Shown: piece after piece, positions 36,454-46,641 of the stretch
Numbering within the stretch: position 1 is the stretch's first letter
Layout: each line of letters begins with the position of its first letter
Assembly (NCBI RefSeq): GCF_024519725.1
Contig: NZ_JALJRK010000021.1
Coordinates: 1-64,000 of the forward strand
DNA: 64,000 bases
Direction: 5' to 3'
Source: Microvirga sp. Mcv34
Lineage (GTDB): Bacteria > Pseudomonadota > Alphaproteobacteria > Rhizobiales > Beijerinckiaceae
The notes under the pieces: model-generated
Told to the model about the DNA's origin: nothing
The model's database searches: none
Seen by the model: the letters and a program-made list of their open reading frames with translations, nothing else
Translations under genes and position numbers: made by a program

Positions 36454-37707
36454 ATGCTGTCGGAGAAACTTCTCGATCTTGCGTTCACGCGGGCCGTGAA
36501 ACACGGCACCCTGGAAATGATAACGGCCAGGGGCAAGCGTTTCAGCTTCGGCGACGGGGCTGAACCGCAGGTCAAGATCCGGTTCACGGATGCAGCGGCC
36601 CAGATGGCCCTCTGCCTACACCCGGAGCTGAAACTCGGCGAATTGTTCGTCGATGGCCGCCTGGTCATCGAAAAGGGCAATATCCTCGACCTGCTCCAGC
36701 TCCTCCTCGAGGATACCCATGGGGAACTCGACGAGCTCCCCCTCCATCGCCTGCGCAAGATCCGGGCCTGGATGTTGCGCCGGGCGGAGAACGACGCGAT
36801 CCGGTCGAAGCGCAACGTCGCCCACCATTACGACCTGGACGGCCGGCTCTACTCCCTCTTCCTCGACAGCGACCGCCAGTATTCCTGCGCCTATTTCGAC
36901 CACCCCGACGCGAGCCTCGAAGAGGCGCAGATGGCCAAGAAACGGCACATCGCAGCCAAGCTGCTGGTCGATCCAGGCCACAGCGTCCTCGATATCGGCT
37001 CCGGCTGGGGCGGCATGGGGCTCTATCTGGCCCAGGTCGCCGGAGCGGGCTCCGTCAAGGGCATCACCCTCTCGGAGGAGCAGCTGGAGGCCTCGCGCAA
37101 GCGGTCCGCGACCGCCTGCCTTCAGGACCGAGTGCGGTTCGAGCTTCAGGATTACCGCGACACGAGAGGCGCCTTCGACCGGATCGTCTCGGTCGGCATG
37201 TTCGAGCATGTGGGCGTATCCTCCTACGATGCCTATTTCCAGGCCTGCCGGAGTCTTCTGAAGCCGGACGGCGTCATGCTTCTCCACACCATCGGGAGAA
37301 CGGGTACGCCCTACCCGACCAACCCTTGGATTACGAAATACATCTTCCCCGGCGGCCACCTGCCCGTCCTGTCCGAGATGATGCCCGCCATTGAGCGCGC
37401 GGGGCTCGTGGTGGCCGATCTCGAGGTGCTGAGGCTGCACTACGCCTATACCCTGAAGGCTTGGCGCGAGCGTTTCATGGCCCATCGAGAGGAGGTCCTA
37501 CGTCTCTACGATGAGCGTTTCTGCCGGATGTGGGAATGCTACCTCGCCATGTCCGAATCCGCCTTCCGCTGGCAGGATGCCGTCGTCTTCCAAGTCCAGC
37601 TCGCCCGCCGCAACGACGTGGTGCCCGTCACACGCGACTACATCGCGGAGCGGGAGGCCGTGCTGAAGGAGGCGGAGCAGAACATGGAGTTGAAGCGGAG
37701 CGCTTGA
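36454..37707 (+). CDS. cfa: Cyclopropane-fatty-acyl-phospholipid synthase
   Basis: A 417-residue SAM-dependent enzyme that adds a methylene bridge to unsaturated acyl chains in membrane phospholipids. The N-terminal lipid-binding domain covers about residues 1-110. The catalytic domain has NVAHHYDLDGRLYSLFLD, the SAM motif VLDIGSGWGGMGLYLA at 178-193, QYSCAYF, and VSVGMFEHVGVSSYDAYF. Length is somewhat above E. coli Cfa. It stands alone, 73 bases after purB. Confidence 0.92.
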   Translation: MLSEKLLDLAFTRAVKHGTLEMITARGKRFSFGDGAEPQVKIRFTDAAAQMALCLHPELKLGELFVDGRLVIEKGNILDLLQLLLEDTHGELDELPLHRLRKIRAWMLRRAENDAIRSKRNVAHHYDLDGRLYSLFLDSDRQYSCAYFDHPDASLEEAQMAKKRHIAAKLLVDPGHSVLDIGSGWGGMGLYLAQVAGAGSVKGITLSEEQLEASRKRSATACLQDRVRFELQDYRDTRGAFDRIVSVGMFEHVGVSSYDAYFQACRSLLKPDGVMLLHTIGRTGTPYPTNPWITKYIFPGGHLPVLSEMMPAIERAGLVVADLEVLRLHYAYTLKAWRERFMAHREEVLRLYDERFCRMWECYLAMSESAFRWQDAVVFQVQLARRNDVVPVTRDYIAEREAVLKEAEQNMELKRSA

Positions 37708-37714
37708 GGGCCGG

Positions 37715-39727
37715 TCAGAACGGGTCCGGGTGCCCGTCGAGACGCATCTGGAAGAGAAAGTAGGTTGGCGAGCAGTAGCCCCAATCCTTTTTGACGCTGG
37801 ACGAGCCGGGAAGATCGTCAGGGAGCGCCTGGCAGGCATAATCCTCGCGGCAGAATCGGTCCTTCCCGCAGATCTGTCGGTTCTGCCGCACGATGCTCAT
37901 ATCGAGACAGGACGTGAAGTCGCCTGTGGCGGCACATTGGTCGAAGGCTGCCCCGCCGCCCATTCCGCAAATCTCGTCCGGCACATTGCCATTTGCGAAC
38001 CGGTCGAAGGCGAGATCGTGAGGCTGGCATCGTCTGTAGTTCAGGCCGCCTGGGACTCCAAGGCGAGGCTCGAGACAGCTATGTTTTGCAGAAACAAGTC
38101 CTTGGCTCGGTCGTCGAGCGTCGCTCAAATTAATGACGTCATTGAAGGGCTTCGATGCGGTTTTGATCCGCCCCGCCAAACAGGCCAGCCCGGCACTGAT
38201 GTTGATCCTCCGTTCTGGAATGCATTGCCCGAACTCCACGCTCAGGCGACCATTCTCGGCAATCGAGGTGCAGACCGTTCCCGCGCGGCAATTCCATGCC
38301 GATGACAGATGCGACGCAGAGGCCGGCATGATGCACGCATTGGCCAGATTTGCAGGTTGGTAGACAGGGCCGTTCCCGTCCCAGGTTGCGCTCGGCGCCG
38401 CAGAAAGGGGGCGGAAGCGGATCGGCTCGCGCCCCATGGACAGGGCGGTTATATAGGCCTCCCTCCGCTTGGACTCGGCATAATAGTGCGCCGAATGGCC
38501 CTGTTTGACTCGGTTGTGCGGCGAGGCCTTCTCGTCATCGAGGCCGAAGAAATGAAACCCAGCGGTTGCCCCTGACTGATGGCAGCCCATGCAGGTACCA
38601 TTGTCGAGACGTGCGATCACACCCCGCGGCGAGCGAACAAGCTTCGTTTTCTGAAAGGGCAGACGCCCGAGTTCCTCAGGCTTCAGCAGAGCCGAGAAAG
38701 GATGGTTAGCAAGCCTCGCACTGCCAAAGGTCGAGTATGTCAGGGCTTTGGTCGCAAGGAATTTCTCGGGGATCTGGTACACACCGAGATCGATGGCTGG
38801 GATGTTGGATCTGATGTACGAGATCAAATCCCGCTGCAATGCGGAATCCTGTTTGATGCGCTCGACATCGGGCGTGTTCTCGAGAAGCTGGGGAATAAGA
38901 TCAAACTTGCCACCGGTGGAGACCGGCTTGAAGATCCGCATGAGATAGATCGCCTGCCCTCCGAGTTCAGGTTCCATTTCAGAGGGCAGTCGAGCAATCT
39001 GGGCATTTACCTCAATCTGTTTGAGGCGCAGCGCGCTTCGATCGAGCATTCCAGATATCAGCCAGTCAAGAAACTCTTCTCTGCGCGTGAAATCGCGCTG
39101 CGGCAATGCTGTCCGCGCGGCTACTGCGCAATTCTGGAAGGCGGATCGAGGCCTTTCGTAGACGACATTCAGGTTGAACGGCATTCGCGAAGCCGAAGGC
39201 TTGGCGCCACCGGTAAGGCTGGAAAGCCAGCCGCGCGTCGTCCGGTAGCTCAATCGGTAGATGAACCTCACCTCGCCGCAGCTCTCCCGAGGTCGCGTCA
39301 GCTCTGCGAAATCTGCTCTGTCCTGCCGATTGATAACGCCTACGAGCTGGAATTGGGCATGAGGCGAACGAAGCCAGTCGGGATTGAAGCTCCGGCCGAC
39401 GTTCCACAGCACCTTTTGCTGCAAGTCCCGTCCATTCGCCTTCATCTCGGATTTCAGCGCATCCATGTCTCGTGATATATGTCCACGCAGGGTCCGAAAG
39501 GCCGGACTCAGTTCGGAAAGCCTCTCCGTCGTCTGCGCATCGGACTGATCCAGAATGGTGCCGAGGCGAAAGCCTCGACCCTCAAGCATGGAAAGCAGGG
39601 CTGGATCCTGCAGATCGACGAATGGCTTCCCTTTCTGAATGATGAATGTATCGCCAGCCTGACAAGCAGCGGCGCAGGTCAGAAACGTGCATCCTAGAAG
39701 CACCCAGGCCGGGATCTGACGCAGCAT
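37715..39727 (-). CDS. Large exported protein with a single CxxCH haem-binding-type motif
   Basis: A 670-residue protein with a Sec-type signal (hydrophobic 8-20, likely cut near ACQA-GD). One CMGCH motif lies at 379-383 in the setting NGTCMGCHQSGATAGFHFFG, as in multidomain proteins with one c-type haem. The last 250 residues hold about a dozen more cysteines, probably disulfides, so the protein should work in the periplasm or outside. No other domain is recognised. It is convergent with cfa, with seven bases between the stops. Function unknown; it may be an oxidoreductase or a structural surface protein. Confidence 0.75.
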   Translation of the reverse strand: MLRQIPAWVLLGCTFLTCAAACQAGDTFIIQKGKPFVDLQDPALLSMLEGRGFRLGTILDQSDAQTTERLSELSPAFRTLRGHISRDMDALKSEMKANGRDLQQKVLWNVGRSFNPDWLRSPHAQFQLVGVINRQDRADFAELTRPRESCGEVRFIYRLSYRTTRGWLSSLTGGAKPSASRMPFNLNVVYERPRSAFQNCAVAARTALPQRDFTRREEFLDWLISGMLDRSALRLKQIEVNAQIARLPSEMEPELGGQAIYLMRIFKPVSTGGKFDLIPQLLENTPDVERIKQDSALQRDLISYIRSNIPAIDLGVYQIPEKFLATKALTYSTFGSARLANHPFSALLKPEELGRLPFQKTKLVRSPRGVIARLDNGTCMGCHQSGATAGFHFFGLDDEKASPHNRVKQGHSAHYYAESKRREAYITALSMGREPIRFRPLSAAPSATWDGNGPVYQPANLANACIMPASASHLSSAWNCRAGTVCTSIAENGRLSVEFGQCIPERRINISAGLACLAGRIKTASKPFNDVINLSDARRPSQGLVSAKHSCLEPRLGVPGGLNYRRCQPHDLAFDRFANGNVPDEICGMGGGAAFDQCAATGDFTSCLDMSIVRQNRQICGKDRFCREDYACQALPDDLPGSSSVKKDWGYCSPTYFLFQMRLDGHPDPF

Positions 39728-39906
39728 CTCCGTCTCTTTCGACAGCGGACCTCACGCGTTATGCGGTGAGCAGCTTTGGGGTGAGGTCCGGTAAAGTTAT
39801 TGTTATAATATTTTATTACCGGAATGCGCGCGGTCCTGCCAGTGGGACTGCCCCTAATCGAAGCGGAGCGCTTGAACCTGCCAGTGCGGGTCTTTATCTC
39901 CCGGTC

Positions 39907-40458
39907 ATGAAAACCTCCGATTGCGAAATCCTCATCGTTCCCGGCCACACCAATTCCGGCGAAGATCATTGGCAGAGCCGGTGGGAGCGCCAGCTCTCGA
40001 CCGCGTGGCGCGTCGAGCAGGAGAACTGGGACGCCCCCAACAGGGACGCCTGGGTCGAGCGAATCGCGCGCGACGTGGAGCGGGCCGAGAAGCCGGTCGT
40101 GCTCGTCGGGCACAGCCTGGGCGTGCTGGCCATCGCCCATGCGGCGCCCCGGCTCGCGAACAGCAAGGCGCGGGGTGCCTTCCTGGTCAGCCTGCCTGAC
40201 GTGGAGCGGCCGGACTTCATCCCGGCCATCGACCGGGCCTTCGCGCCGATCCCGCGCGAGCCCTTCCCCTTTCCGTCGGTTCTCGTCGCCAGCAGGACAG
40301 ATCCGCATTGCGACTACGCCAAGGCCGAGGACATCGCCTATTCCTGGGGCGCGGCCATCGTCGACGCGGGCGATGCCGGTCACCTGAACACCGAGAGCGG
40401 CCATGGCCCCTGGCCCGAGGGCCTGATGCGCTTCGCCGGCTTCCTGAAGCAGTTGTAG
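39907..40458 (+). CDS. RBBP9/YdeN-type alpha/beta hydrolase
   Basis: A 183-residue serine hydrolase of the small RBBP9/YdeN family. The opening ILIVPGHTNSGEDHWQSRWE is characteristic. The nucleophile Ser lies in VLVGHSLGVLA, the Asp in SRTDPHCDYAKAE and the His in GDAGHLNTESGHGPW. The substrate is unknown. The start at ATG 39907 has no strong ribosome site. A 180-base gap with an AT-rich patch separates it from the divergent exported CxxCH protein gene. Confidence 0.85.
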   Translation: MKTSDCEILIVPGHTNSGEDHWQSRWERQLSTAWRVEQENWDAPNRDAWVERIARDVERAEKPVVLVGHSLGVLAIAHAAPRLANSKARGAFLVSLPDVERPDFIPAIDRAFAPIPREPFPFPSVLVASRTDPHCDYAKAEDIAYSWGAAIVDAGDAGHLNTESGHGPWPEGLMRFAGFLKQL

Positions 40459-40637
40459 AGGCCCGGATTATTCTCTCCTTGTCACTCCGGGGCCGCGCGG
40501 CGGAGCCCCGAATGGCGATGGGACTGCCCGGTACGCCTCCTCCGGCCTTGTCCACATGACGAAAAGTTCATGCGGCGGTCACCTGGGCGAGAGCAGGATG
40601 AGAGCAATCTTGTCCTATCGCCACACGGAGGATATTC

Positions 40638-41243
40638 ATGAAAACCCTTGCAACCGTCGCTCTGGCCGCCCTGCTTGCAGGATCCGGGACCTACGCGTTC
40701 GCACAGCAGCAGAATCCTGCGCCGAGCGCGCCGGCTGCCGGTCAGGACCAGGGCCAGCAGAACCGCCGTCCCCGCCTGAGCCAGGACGATTACAACCGGC
40801 TCGTGGATGCCCGCATCGCGGCGATCAAGGCCGGCCTGAAGCTGTCCCCCGACCAGGAGCGCCTGTGGGCGCCGGTGGAAACCGCGATCCGAACCTCGGC
40901 CTCGGAGCGCTACACCCGCATGCAGCAGTTTCGTGAGAACCGCGACCAGCGCCGGTCCATGGACATGATGCAGCGCCTCGAGCAGCGCAGCACGATGCTG
41001 AATCAGAGCGCCCAGCGCTCCGCCGCTTTGACCCAGGCGCTTCGCCCGCTCTGGGACAGCTTCAGCGAGGACCAGAAGCGGATCGCACCGCGCCTCATGC
41101 GTGAAGCCATCAACGGCGGCTGGGGCGAGCGTCGCGGCCGGGGCGGTCGCGACGGCCATCATGGTCGCCGGGCGGGAATGATGATGGAGCACGGCCCCGG
41201 TATGATGGGCCACGGACCTCGCGGTCCCGCCTCGCAGCAGTAA
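40638..41243 (+). CDS. Spy/CpxP-like periplasmic LTXXQ-motif protein
   Basis: A 201-residue exported protein. A signal peptide (MKTLATVALAALLAGSGTYAFA, cut before QQQ) is followed by a Gln/Pro-rich linker, then a helical domain with LKLSPDQERLW, the LTXXQ-type motif shared by CpxP, Spy and related chaperone-like proteins. The tail is rich in Gly, His, Met and Arg (GHHGRRAGMMM, HGPGMMGHG), which could bind metal. A strong hairpin follows. Probable role: periplasmic stress or metal response, by family resemblance. Confidence 0.8.
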   Translation: MKTLATVALAALLAGSGTYAFAQQQNPAPSAPAAGQDQGQQNRRPRLSQDDYNRLVDARIAAIKAGLKLSPDQERLWAPVETAIRTSASERYTRMQQFRENRDQRRSMDMMQRLEQRSTMLNQSAQRSAALTQALRPLWDSFSEDQKRIAPRLMREAINGGWGERRGRGGRDGHHGRRAGMMMEHGPGMMGHGPRGPASQQ

Positions 41244-41260
41244 GGCATCCGCACGTAAAA

Positions 41261-41290
41261 GCCGGACGTGGATTCGCATCCACGTCCGGC
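41261..41290 (+). terminator. Very stable hairpin after the LTXXQ-protein gene
   Basis: GCCGGACGTGGAT (41261-41273), loop TCGC, ATCCACGTCCGGC (41278-41290). It lacks an immediate T-run on the plus strand but lies 18 bases past the stop codon. Confidence 0.7.
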
Positions 41291-41300
41291 GCGTCAGGCA

Positions 41301-41328
41301 ATAAAAAAGGCCGCCCGAGGGCGGCCTT
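41301..41328 (-). terminator. Intrinsic terminator of rpsD
   Basis: On the minus strand AAGGCCGCC, loop CTCG and GGCGGCCTT run into TTTTTTAT. It lies 30 bases past the rpsD stop and could also work in the other direction. Confidence 0.9.
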
Positions 41329-41357
41329 CTTCGTTTTCGAAACCGGCTCTTCGCGGA

Positions 41358-41975
41358 TTAGCGCGAATAGAACTCGATCACGAGGTTCGGTTCCATCTGG
41401 ACCTGGTACGGCACTTCCGACAGGGTCGGGATGCGCGTCACGCGGGCCGTCATCTTGGAGTGATCGACCTCGATGTAGTCCGGAACGTCACGCTCGGCGA
41501 GCTGGGACGCCACGACGACGACCTCAAGCTGCTTCGACTTGTCCTTCACCTCGATCACATCGCCGGCCTTCACCTGATAGCTCGGGATGTTGACGCGGCG
41601 GCCGTTGACCTTCACGTGACCGTGGTTGACGAACTGACGGGCAGCGAACGGGGTGGCGACGAACTTCGCGCGGTACACGACCGCGTCGAGACGGCGCTCG
41701 AGCAGGCCGACCAGGTTCTCACCGGAGTCGCCCTTCAGGCGGATCGCCTCCGCGTAGTAGCGGCGGAACTGCTTCTCGGTGATGTTCGCGTAGTAGCCCT
41801 TGAGCTTCTGCTTGGCGCGCAGCTGCGTGCCGAAGTCGGACATCTTGCCCTTGCGGCGCTGGCCGTGCTGGCCGGGGCCGTATTCGCGGCGGTTCACGGG
41901 GCTCTTCGGGCGGCCCCAGATATTCTGACCCATGCGGCGGTCAAGCTTGTGCTTGGCCTGAATGCGCTTCGACAT
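41358..41975 (-). CDS. rpsD: 30S ribosomal protein S4
   Basis: A 205-residue primary 16S rRNA-binding protein of the small subunit. It opens with [21 protein letters not shown] and carries the S4 RNA-binding domain at about 95-155 ([34 protein letters not shown]). The closing [18 protein letters not shown] is typical. The gene stands alone, with its own terminator. Confidence 0.97.
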   Translation of the reverse strand: MSKRIQAKHKLDRRMGQNIWGRPKSPVNRREYGPGQHGQRRKGKMSDFGTQLRAKQKLKGYYANITEKQFRRYYAEAIRLKGDSGENLVGLLERRLDAVVYRAKFVATPFAARQFVNHGHVKVNGRRVNIPSYQVKAGDVIEVKDKSKQLEVVVVASQLAERDVPDYIEVDHSKMTARVTRIPTLSEVPYQVQMEPNLVIEFYSR

Positions 41976-42183
41976 CGCTGTTCCTCTTGTTGTCGAATCT
42001 GCGAGGAACGCGCCCTCCTCTTCCCTTCATGCCCGAGAAGGTCCAAAGGACCGTCTCGAGGGACGGGACGACAGGCCGGCCGGAACCGGGCCACGGGAGC
42101 GTAAAAAGTTACGCGGCCCCGTTAAGGACCGCGTGAACGGGATTGCCTTAGTCGAGACGGGCCGGCCTGTCAAGGAACCCGCC

Positions 42184-45100
42184 TCATTCGGCCGCCTGGG
42201 CACGCGGCTCCGGCGTCTCCGCGGCCTTGGAATGGCGGCCGGACCACCAGGAGCGGACGGCCAGGGACAGGCTGTCGAGGTAGAGATACACGACCGGCGT
42301 CGTGAACAGCGTCAGGGCCTGGCTGACTACGAGACCGCCCACGATGGCATAGCCGAGGGGCTGGCGGATCTCCGAGCCCGTGCCGTGTCCTAGCATGAGC
42401 GGCACGCCGCCGAGAAGCGCCGCCATGGTGGTCATCATGATCGGCCGGAAGCGCAGGATCGCCGCCTTCCGGATGGCGTCGCGGGGGCTGAGCCCCTCGT
42501 CCCGCTCGGCGCTGATGGCGAAATCCACCATCATGATGCCGTTCTTCTTCACGATGCCGATGAGCAGGATCACTCCGATGAAGGCGATCAGGCTGAAGTC
42601 GAACCCGAACAGCATGAGCGTCGCGATGGCGCCAAGCCCCGCCGAGGGCAGCGTCGACAGGATCGTGATGGGGTGGATGTAGCTCTCGTAGAGGATGCCG
42701 AGGATCAGGTAGACGACCACGAGCGCTGCCAGGATGAGAAGCGGCACCGTCGCGAGCGAGGCCTGGAAGGCCTGCGCATTGCCCTGGAACGTCCCGGCGA
42801 GCGATCCTGGCGGGTTGAGCGAAGCCACGGCCCGCTGGATGGCCTGGGTCGCCTCGCCCAGGGCGGTGCCCTGCGCGAGGTTGAAGCTGATCGTGATCGC
42901 GGGAAACTGCCCCTGGTGGTTGATTGCCAGGGGCGCGATCTTGCGCGTCGTCCAGCTGGCGAAGGTCGAGAGCGGGACCTGCTGCCCGGAGGTCGGAGAC
43001 TTCAGGTAGATCCGGCTCAGGGTTTCCGTATCGCCTTGCAGCTCCGGCAGGACCTCCAGGATCACGTTGTAGCTGTTGAGCTGGGTAAAGTACTGCGTGA
43101 CCTGCCGCTGCCCGAACGCATCGTAGAGCGTGTCGTCGATCTGCTGCGGCGTGAAGCCGAAGCGGGAGGCCTGGTCCCGGTTGATCGTCAGGGTCAGGGT
43201 CGTGCCGCTCACCTGCTGGTCGGTTGCCACGTCGCGCAGCTCGCGAAGGGTACGGAGCTTTTCCAGGATCTTCGGAGCCCAGTCGTTCAGTTCATCCAGG
43301 TCGGCGTCCTGGAGGGTATACTGGTACTGGGTGCGGGCTTGGCGCCCACCCACGTTGATGTCCTGCGAGGCCTGCAGGAACAGGCGGACCCCCTCCACCT
43401 TGTCGATCTGCGGCCGCAGGCGGGCGATGATCTCGGACGCGGAGGCGCCGCGCTCCGATCGGGGCTTGAGGCTGATATAGAATCGGCCCGTATTGAGGGT
43501 CGACGCTCCGTTGCCCGCTCCGATCGACATGGCGAAGGTCGCGACGTCCGGATCGCTTCCCACGATCTCGCCGAGCGCCTGCTGGCGCTCGTACATGTCC
43601 TTGAACGAGATGTCCTGGGCCGCTTCCGACGTGCCGACGAGAAAGCCCGTATCCTGCTGCGGAAAGAAGCCTTTCGGGATCGCCATGAACAGCGCGACCG
43701 TCGCGGCGAGCGTCGCGAAGAAGGCGAGCAGCGTGAGGAAGCGATGGCGCAGCACCGCATCGAGCCCCCGCTCGTAACCGCGCTCCATCGCGGTGAAGGA
43801 CGCTTCGAGCCAGCGATAGAGCCGGCCGTGCCTCTCCTCGGGTCCGTGCGGCTTGAGAAGGCGGGAGGCCATCATGGGGGTCAGCGTCAGCGACACGATG
43901 GCCGAAACGGCGATCGTCATGGTCATGACGATGGAGAACTCGCGGAACAGCCGGCCGATGATGCCGCCCATGAGCAGGAGCGGGATGAACACGGCGACCA
44001 GGGACACGCTGATGGACAGGATGGTGAAGCCGATCTCCCCGGCCCCCTTGTAGGCCGCGTTCATCGGCGTCTCGCCGTTCTCCACGTGACGGACGATGTT
44101 CTCGAGCATCACGATGGCGTCGTCCACGACGAAGCCCACGGAGATCGTCAGCGCCATGAGCGAGAGGTTGTCGAGGCTGTAGCCCGCGAGATACATCAGC
44201 CCGCAGGTGCCGAGCAGGGCCAGGGGGACCGTCACGCTGGGAATGACCGTCGCCCAGAGCCGCCGCAGGAAGACGAAGATCACGAACACCACGAGGGCAA
44301 TGGTGATCAGGAGCGTGAACTGCACGTCGGCCACGGAGGCCCGGATGGTCTGGGTCCGGTCGCTCAGGACCCCGATCCTGATGGCAGGCGGCATCGCGGC
44401 TTCGAGCCGGGGCAGTTGGGCCTTCACTCGGTCGACCGTCTCGATCACGTTGGCGCCCGGCTGCTTGAAGACGATGAGGAACACCCCGCGCTTGCCGTTG
44501 GCCCAGGCGGCGAGCTTGCTGTTCTCGGGGCCGGACACCGCCCGGCCGATATCCCTCACCCGGATAGGCGCGCCCTCCGCATAGGCCACGATGACGTCGT
44601 TCCACTCTTCCGCCCAGACGAGCTGATCGTTGGCATAGATGGTGAAGCTGCGGGTCTCTCCGTCGATGGAGCCCTTGGGTGCATCGACCGTGGAAATGGC
44701 GAGCTTCGCGCGCACGTCCTCCATGGACAGGTTCTTGTTCACCAGCTTCGTGGGATCGAGCTGCACTCTGATCGCGGGCTTCTGCTGGCCGCCGATGACC
44801 ACCTGGGCCACACCCGATATCTGGCTCACCTGCTGGGCGAGCTTGGTATCCGCATTGTCGCTCACCTCCGTGAGCGGCAGGGCGTCGGAGGTGACGGAGA
44901 TGATGAGGATCGGCGTGTCGGCTGGGTTGACCTTCCTGTAGGTCGGCGGGCTCGGCAGATTTTTCGGCAACTGCCCGCTGGCCGCATTGATGGCCGATTG
45001 CACGTCCTGGGCGGCCGCATCGATGTTCCGATCGAGATCGAACTGGATCGTGATCGCGGTCGAGCCGAGCGCGCTCGCCGAGGACATCTGGGTCACGCCC

Positions 45101-45345
45101 GGGATCTGGCCGAACTGCCGTTCGAGGGGCTGAGCGACCGACGAGGCCATGGTCTGCGGGCTGGCGCCCGGCAGCGTCGCCGAGACCTGAATCGTCGGAA
45201 AGTCGATCTGAGGCAGCGGCGCCACTGGAAGGAAGGGATAGGCCGCAAGACCGGCGAACAGGATCCCGATCATCAGCAGCGTGGTGGCGACCGGATAGCG
45301 GATGAACGGTGCCGAGACGCCGCCTCCTGGAAATCCCGCGCTCAT
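42184..45345 (-). CDS. mdtC: RND efflux transporter, MdtB/MdtC type
   Basis: A 1053-residue inner-membrane proton-driven pump with the twelve-segment RND layout. Segment 4 has the proton-relay pair Asp408-Asp409 in VGFVVDDAIVMLENI. The N terminus, FIRYPVATTLLMIGILFAGLAAYPFLPVAPLPQIDFPTIQV, is of the MdtB/MdtC group (multidrug, bile salt). Only one pump subunit is present, so it may act as a homotrimer. It lies six bases behind its membrane fusion protein gene. No outer-membrane channel gene is beside it. Confidence 0.93.
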   Translation of the reverse strand: MSAGFPGGGVSAPFIRYPVATTLLMIGILFAGLAAYPFLPVAPLPQIDFPTIQVSATLPGASPQTMASSVAQPLERQFGQIPGVTQMSSASALGSTAITIQFDLDRNIDAAAQDVQSAINAASGQLPKNLPSPPTYRKVNPADTPILIISVTSDALPLTEVSDNADTKLAQQVSQISGVAQVVIGGQQKPAIRVQLDPTKLVNKNLSMEDVRAKLAISTVDAPKGSIDGETRSFTIYANDQLVWAEEWNDVIVAYAEGAPIRVRDIGRAVSGPENSKLAAWANGKRGVFLIVFKQPGANVIETVDRVKAQLPRLEAAMPPAIRIGVLSDRTQTIRASVADVQFTLLITIALVVFVIFVFLRRLWATVIPSVTVPLALLGTCGLMYLAGYSLDNLSLMALTISVGFVVDDAIVMLENIVRHVENGETPMNAAYKGAGEIGFTILSISVSLVAVFIPLLLMGGIIGRLFREFSIVMTMTIAVSAIVSLTLTPMMASRLLKPHGPEERHGRLYRWLEASFTAMERGYERGLDAVLRHRFLTLLAFFATLAATVALFMAIPKGFFPQQDTGFLVGTSEAAQDISFKDMYERQQALGEIVGSDPDVATFAMSIGAGNGASTLNTGRFYISLKPRSERGASASEIIARLRPQIDKVEGVRLFLQASQDINVGGRQARTQYQYTLQDADLDELNDWAPKILEKLRTLRELRDVATDQQVSGTTLTLTINRDQASRFGFTPQQIDDTLYDAFGQRQVTQYFTQLNSYNVILEVLPELQGDTETLSRIYLKSPTSGQQVPLSTFASWTTRKIAPLAINHQGQFPAITISFNLAQGTALGEATQAIQRAVASLNPPGSLAGTFQGNAQAFQASLATVPLLILAALVVVYLILGILYESYIHPITILSTLPSAGLGAIATLMLFGFDFSLIAFIGVILLIGIVKKNGIMMVDFAISAERDEGLSPRDAIRKAAILRFRPIMMTTMAALLGGVPLMLGHGTGSEIRQPLGYAIVGGLVVSQALTLFTTPVVYLYLDSLSLAVRSWWSGRHSKAAETPEPRAQAAE

Positions 45346-45351
45346 GTCACT

Positions 45352-46548
45352 TCATCTCCTCATCTCCCCGGCGGCGACATGCTCTTCCCCGGCATTCGTG
45401 ACCCGCACGGGCGCCCCGGGCTGGAGACGGTAATGCCCGGCCGTGACGACCCTTTCCCCGACGCCCAGTCCCTCCTCGACCACTGCCTTGTCGCCGGTGA
45501 TGACCCCAACCTTGATGGGGCGCATCTCGACTGTGTCGTCGGCTTTCACGACATAGGCGTAGAGCCCCAGCGGGCCGCGCTGGACTGCCGTGCTGGGCAC
45601 TGCCGCGACTCCTTTCAGCGTGCGCACGAGCAGGCGCGCATCCACCGACATCCCGGGCCAGAGGCTATGATCCCTATTGGGGAATTGAGCCTTGAGCCGC
45701 ACGGTCCCGGTGGCGCTGTCGACCTGGTTGTTCACCAGGGTGAGCTCGCCCTCGGCGAGCGGCGTCTTGCCGTTCGAGGAGAGGGACCAGACCTTGAGGG
45801 GTCCCTCGCCCTGGGCCTTCAGGATGCCCGACAACTCCGCCTCGGGGGCGGTGAAGATGACGGCGATCGGCTCGATCTGGGCAATCTGCACGATGCCGCT
45901 TGTATCGGCCGCATGGACGATGTTGCCCTGATCGACCTGGCGCAGACCTGTTCGGCCGGTGAGTGGAGCCCGGATCGTCGTGTAGCTCAGCTGCGTGGTG
46001 GCATTGTCGATGGCCGCCTGATCCGCCTGGATCTGGGCGTTGAGTGAGTTCACGTTCGCCTGCTGGACATCGAGCTGCTGCTTGGATGCGAAGTCGCGGG
46101 TGATGAGTTGGCGGGTCCGTTCGAGGTCGGCCTTGGCGCTCACCAGCTGAGCCTCGTCCTGCGCCTTCTTGGCGACGGCCTGGTCCAGGGCGGCCTGGAA
46201 CGGGCGCGGGTCGATCTGGAGCAGGAGGTCTCCCGCCTTGACCGTCTGCCCTTCCTGGAACGCGATCTTCTCGATCTGGCCGTCGACCCGGCTGCGGACC
46301 GTCACCGTGTTCAGGGCCTGCACCGAGCCGAGCCCCGTCAGGTAGATCGGGATGTCGCTCGCCTCGACGGAGGCCGCCTGGATCGGAACAGGAGCCGGCG
46401 CCGCGGGCCGCGCGGCCGCCGCGTTTTGCGCCGTCCGGACCTCATTCCAACGCCAAGCTCCCCAGCCGCCCGCGGCGAGGACGAGAATAAGAAGAACGGC
46501 AAAGAGGCCTCGGGACTTGCGCCCCGACGTCGGTTTCGGCTCGACCAT
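45352..46548 (-). CDS. mdtA: RND efflux membrane fusion protein, MdtA type
   Basis: A 398-residue periplasmic adaptor joining the RND pump to an outer-membrane channel. A single N-terminal membrane anchor (about 12-32) is followed by the lipoyl-type half motifs (VRSRVDGQIEKIAFQEGQTVKAGDLLLQIDPRPF), a helical hairpin, and ATTQLSYTTIRAPLTGRTGLRQVDQGN. It is the first gene of a two-gene operon with the pump. Confidence 0.92.
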   Translation of the reverse strand: MVEPKPTSGRKSRGLFAVLLILVLAAGGWGAWRWNEVRTAQNAAAARPAAPAPVPIQAASVEASDIPIYLTGLGSVQALNTVTVRSRVDGQIEKIAFQEGQTVKAGDLLLQIDPRPFQAALDQAVAKKAQDEAQLVSAKADLERTRQLITRDFASKQQLDVQQANVNSLNAQIQADQAAIDNATTQLSYTTIRAPLTGRTGLRQVDQGNIVHAADTSGIVQIAQIEPIAVIFTAPEAELSGILKAQGEGPLKVWSLSSNGKTPLAEGELTLVNNQVDSATGTVRLKAQFPNRDHSLWPGMSVDARLLVRTLKGVAAVPSTAVQRGPLGLYAYVVKADDTVEMRPIKVGVITGDKAVVEEGLGVGERVVTAGHYRLQPGAPVRVTNAGEEHVAAGEMRR

Positions 46549-46641
46549 GGAGCTCTCCCGCGCGTGGACTCAAGCTTCGTATTTAGGAAGCGCCGAGGGG
46601 AGAGATAGGGCGATGCCCTACACACTTTCGTGCGTCTGGTT

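Noticed and set aside
42673-46047. 1124-codon plus-strand frame opposite the RND pump
   Set aside because: Arg/Gly/His/Asp-rich translation with no domains; the minus strand holds a textbook RND pump and adaptor.
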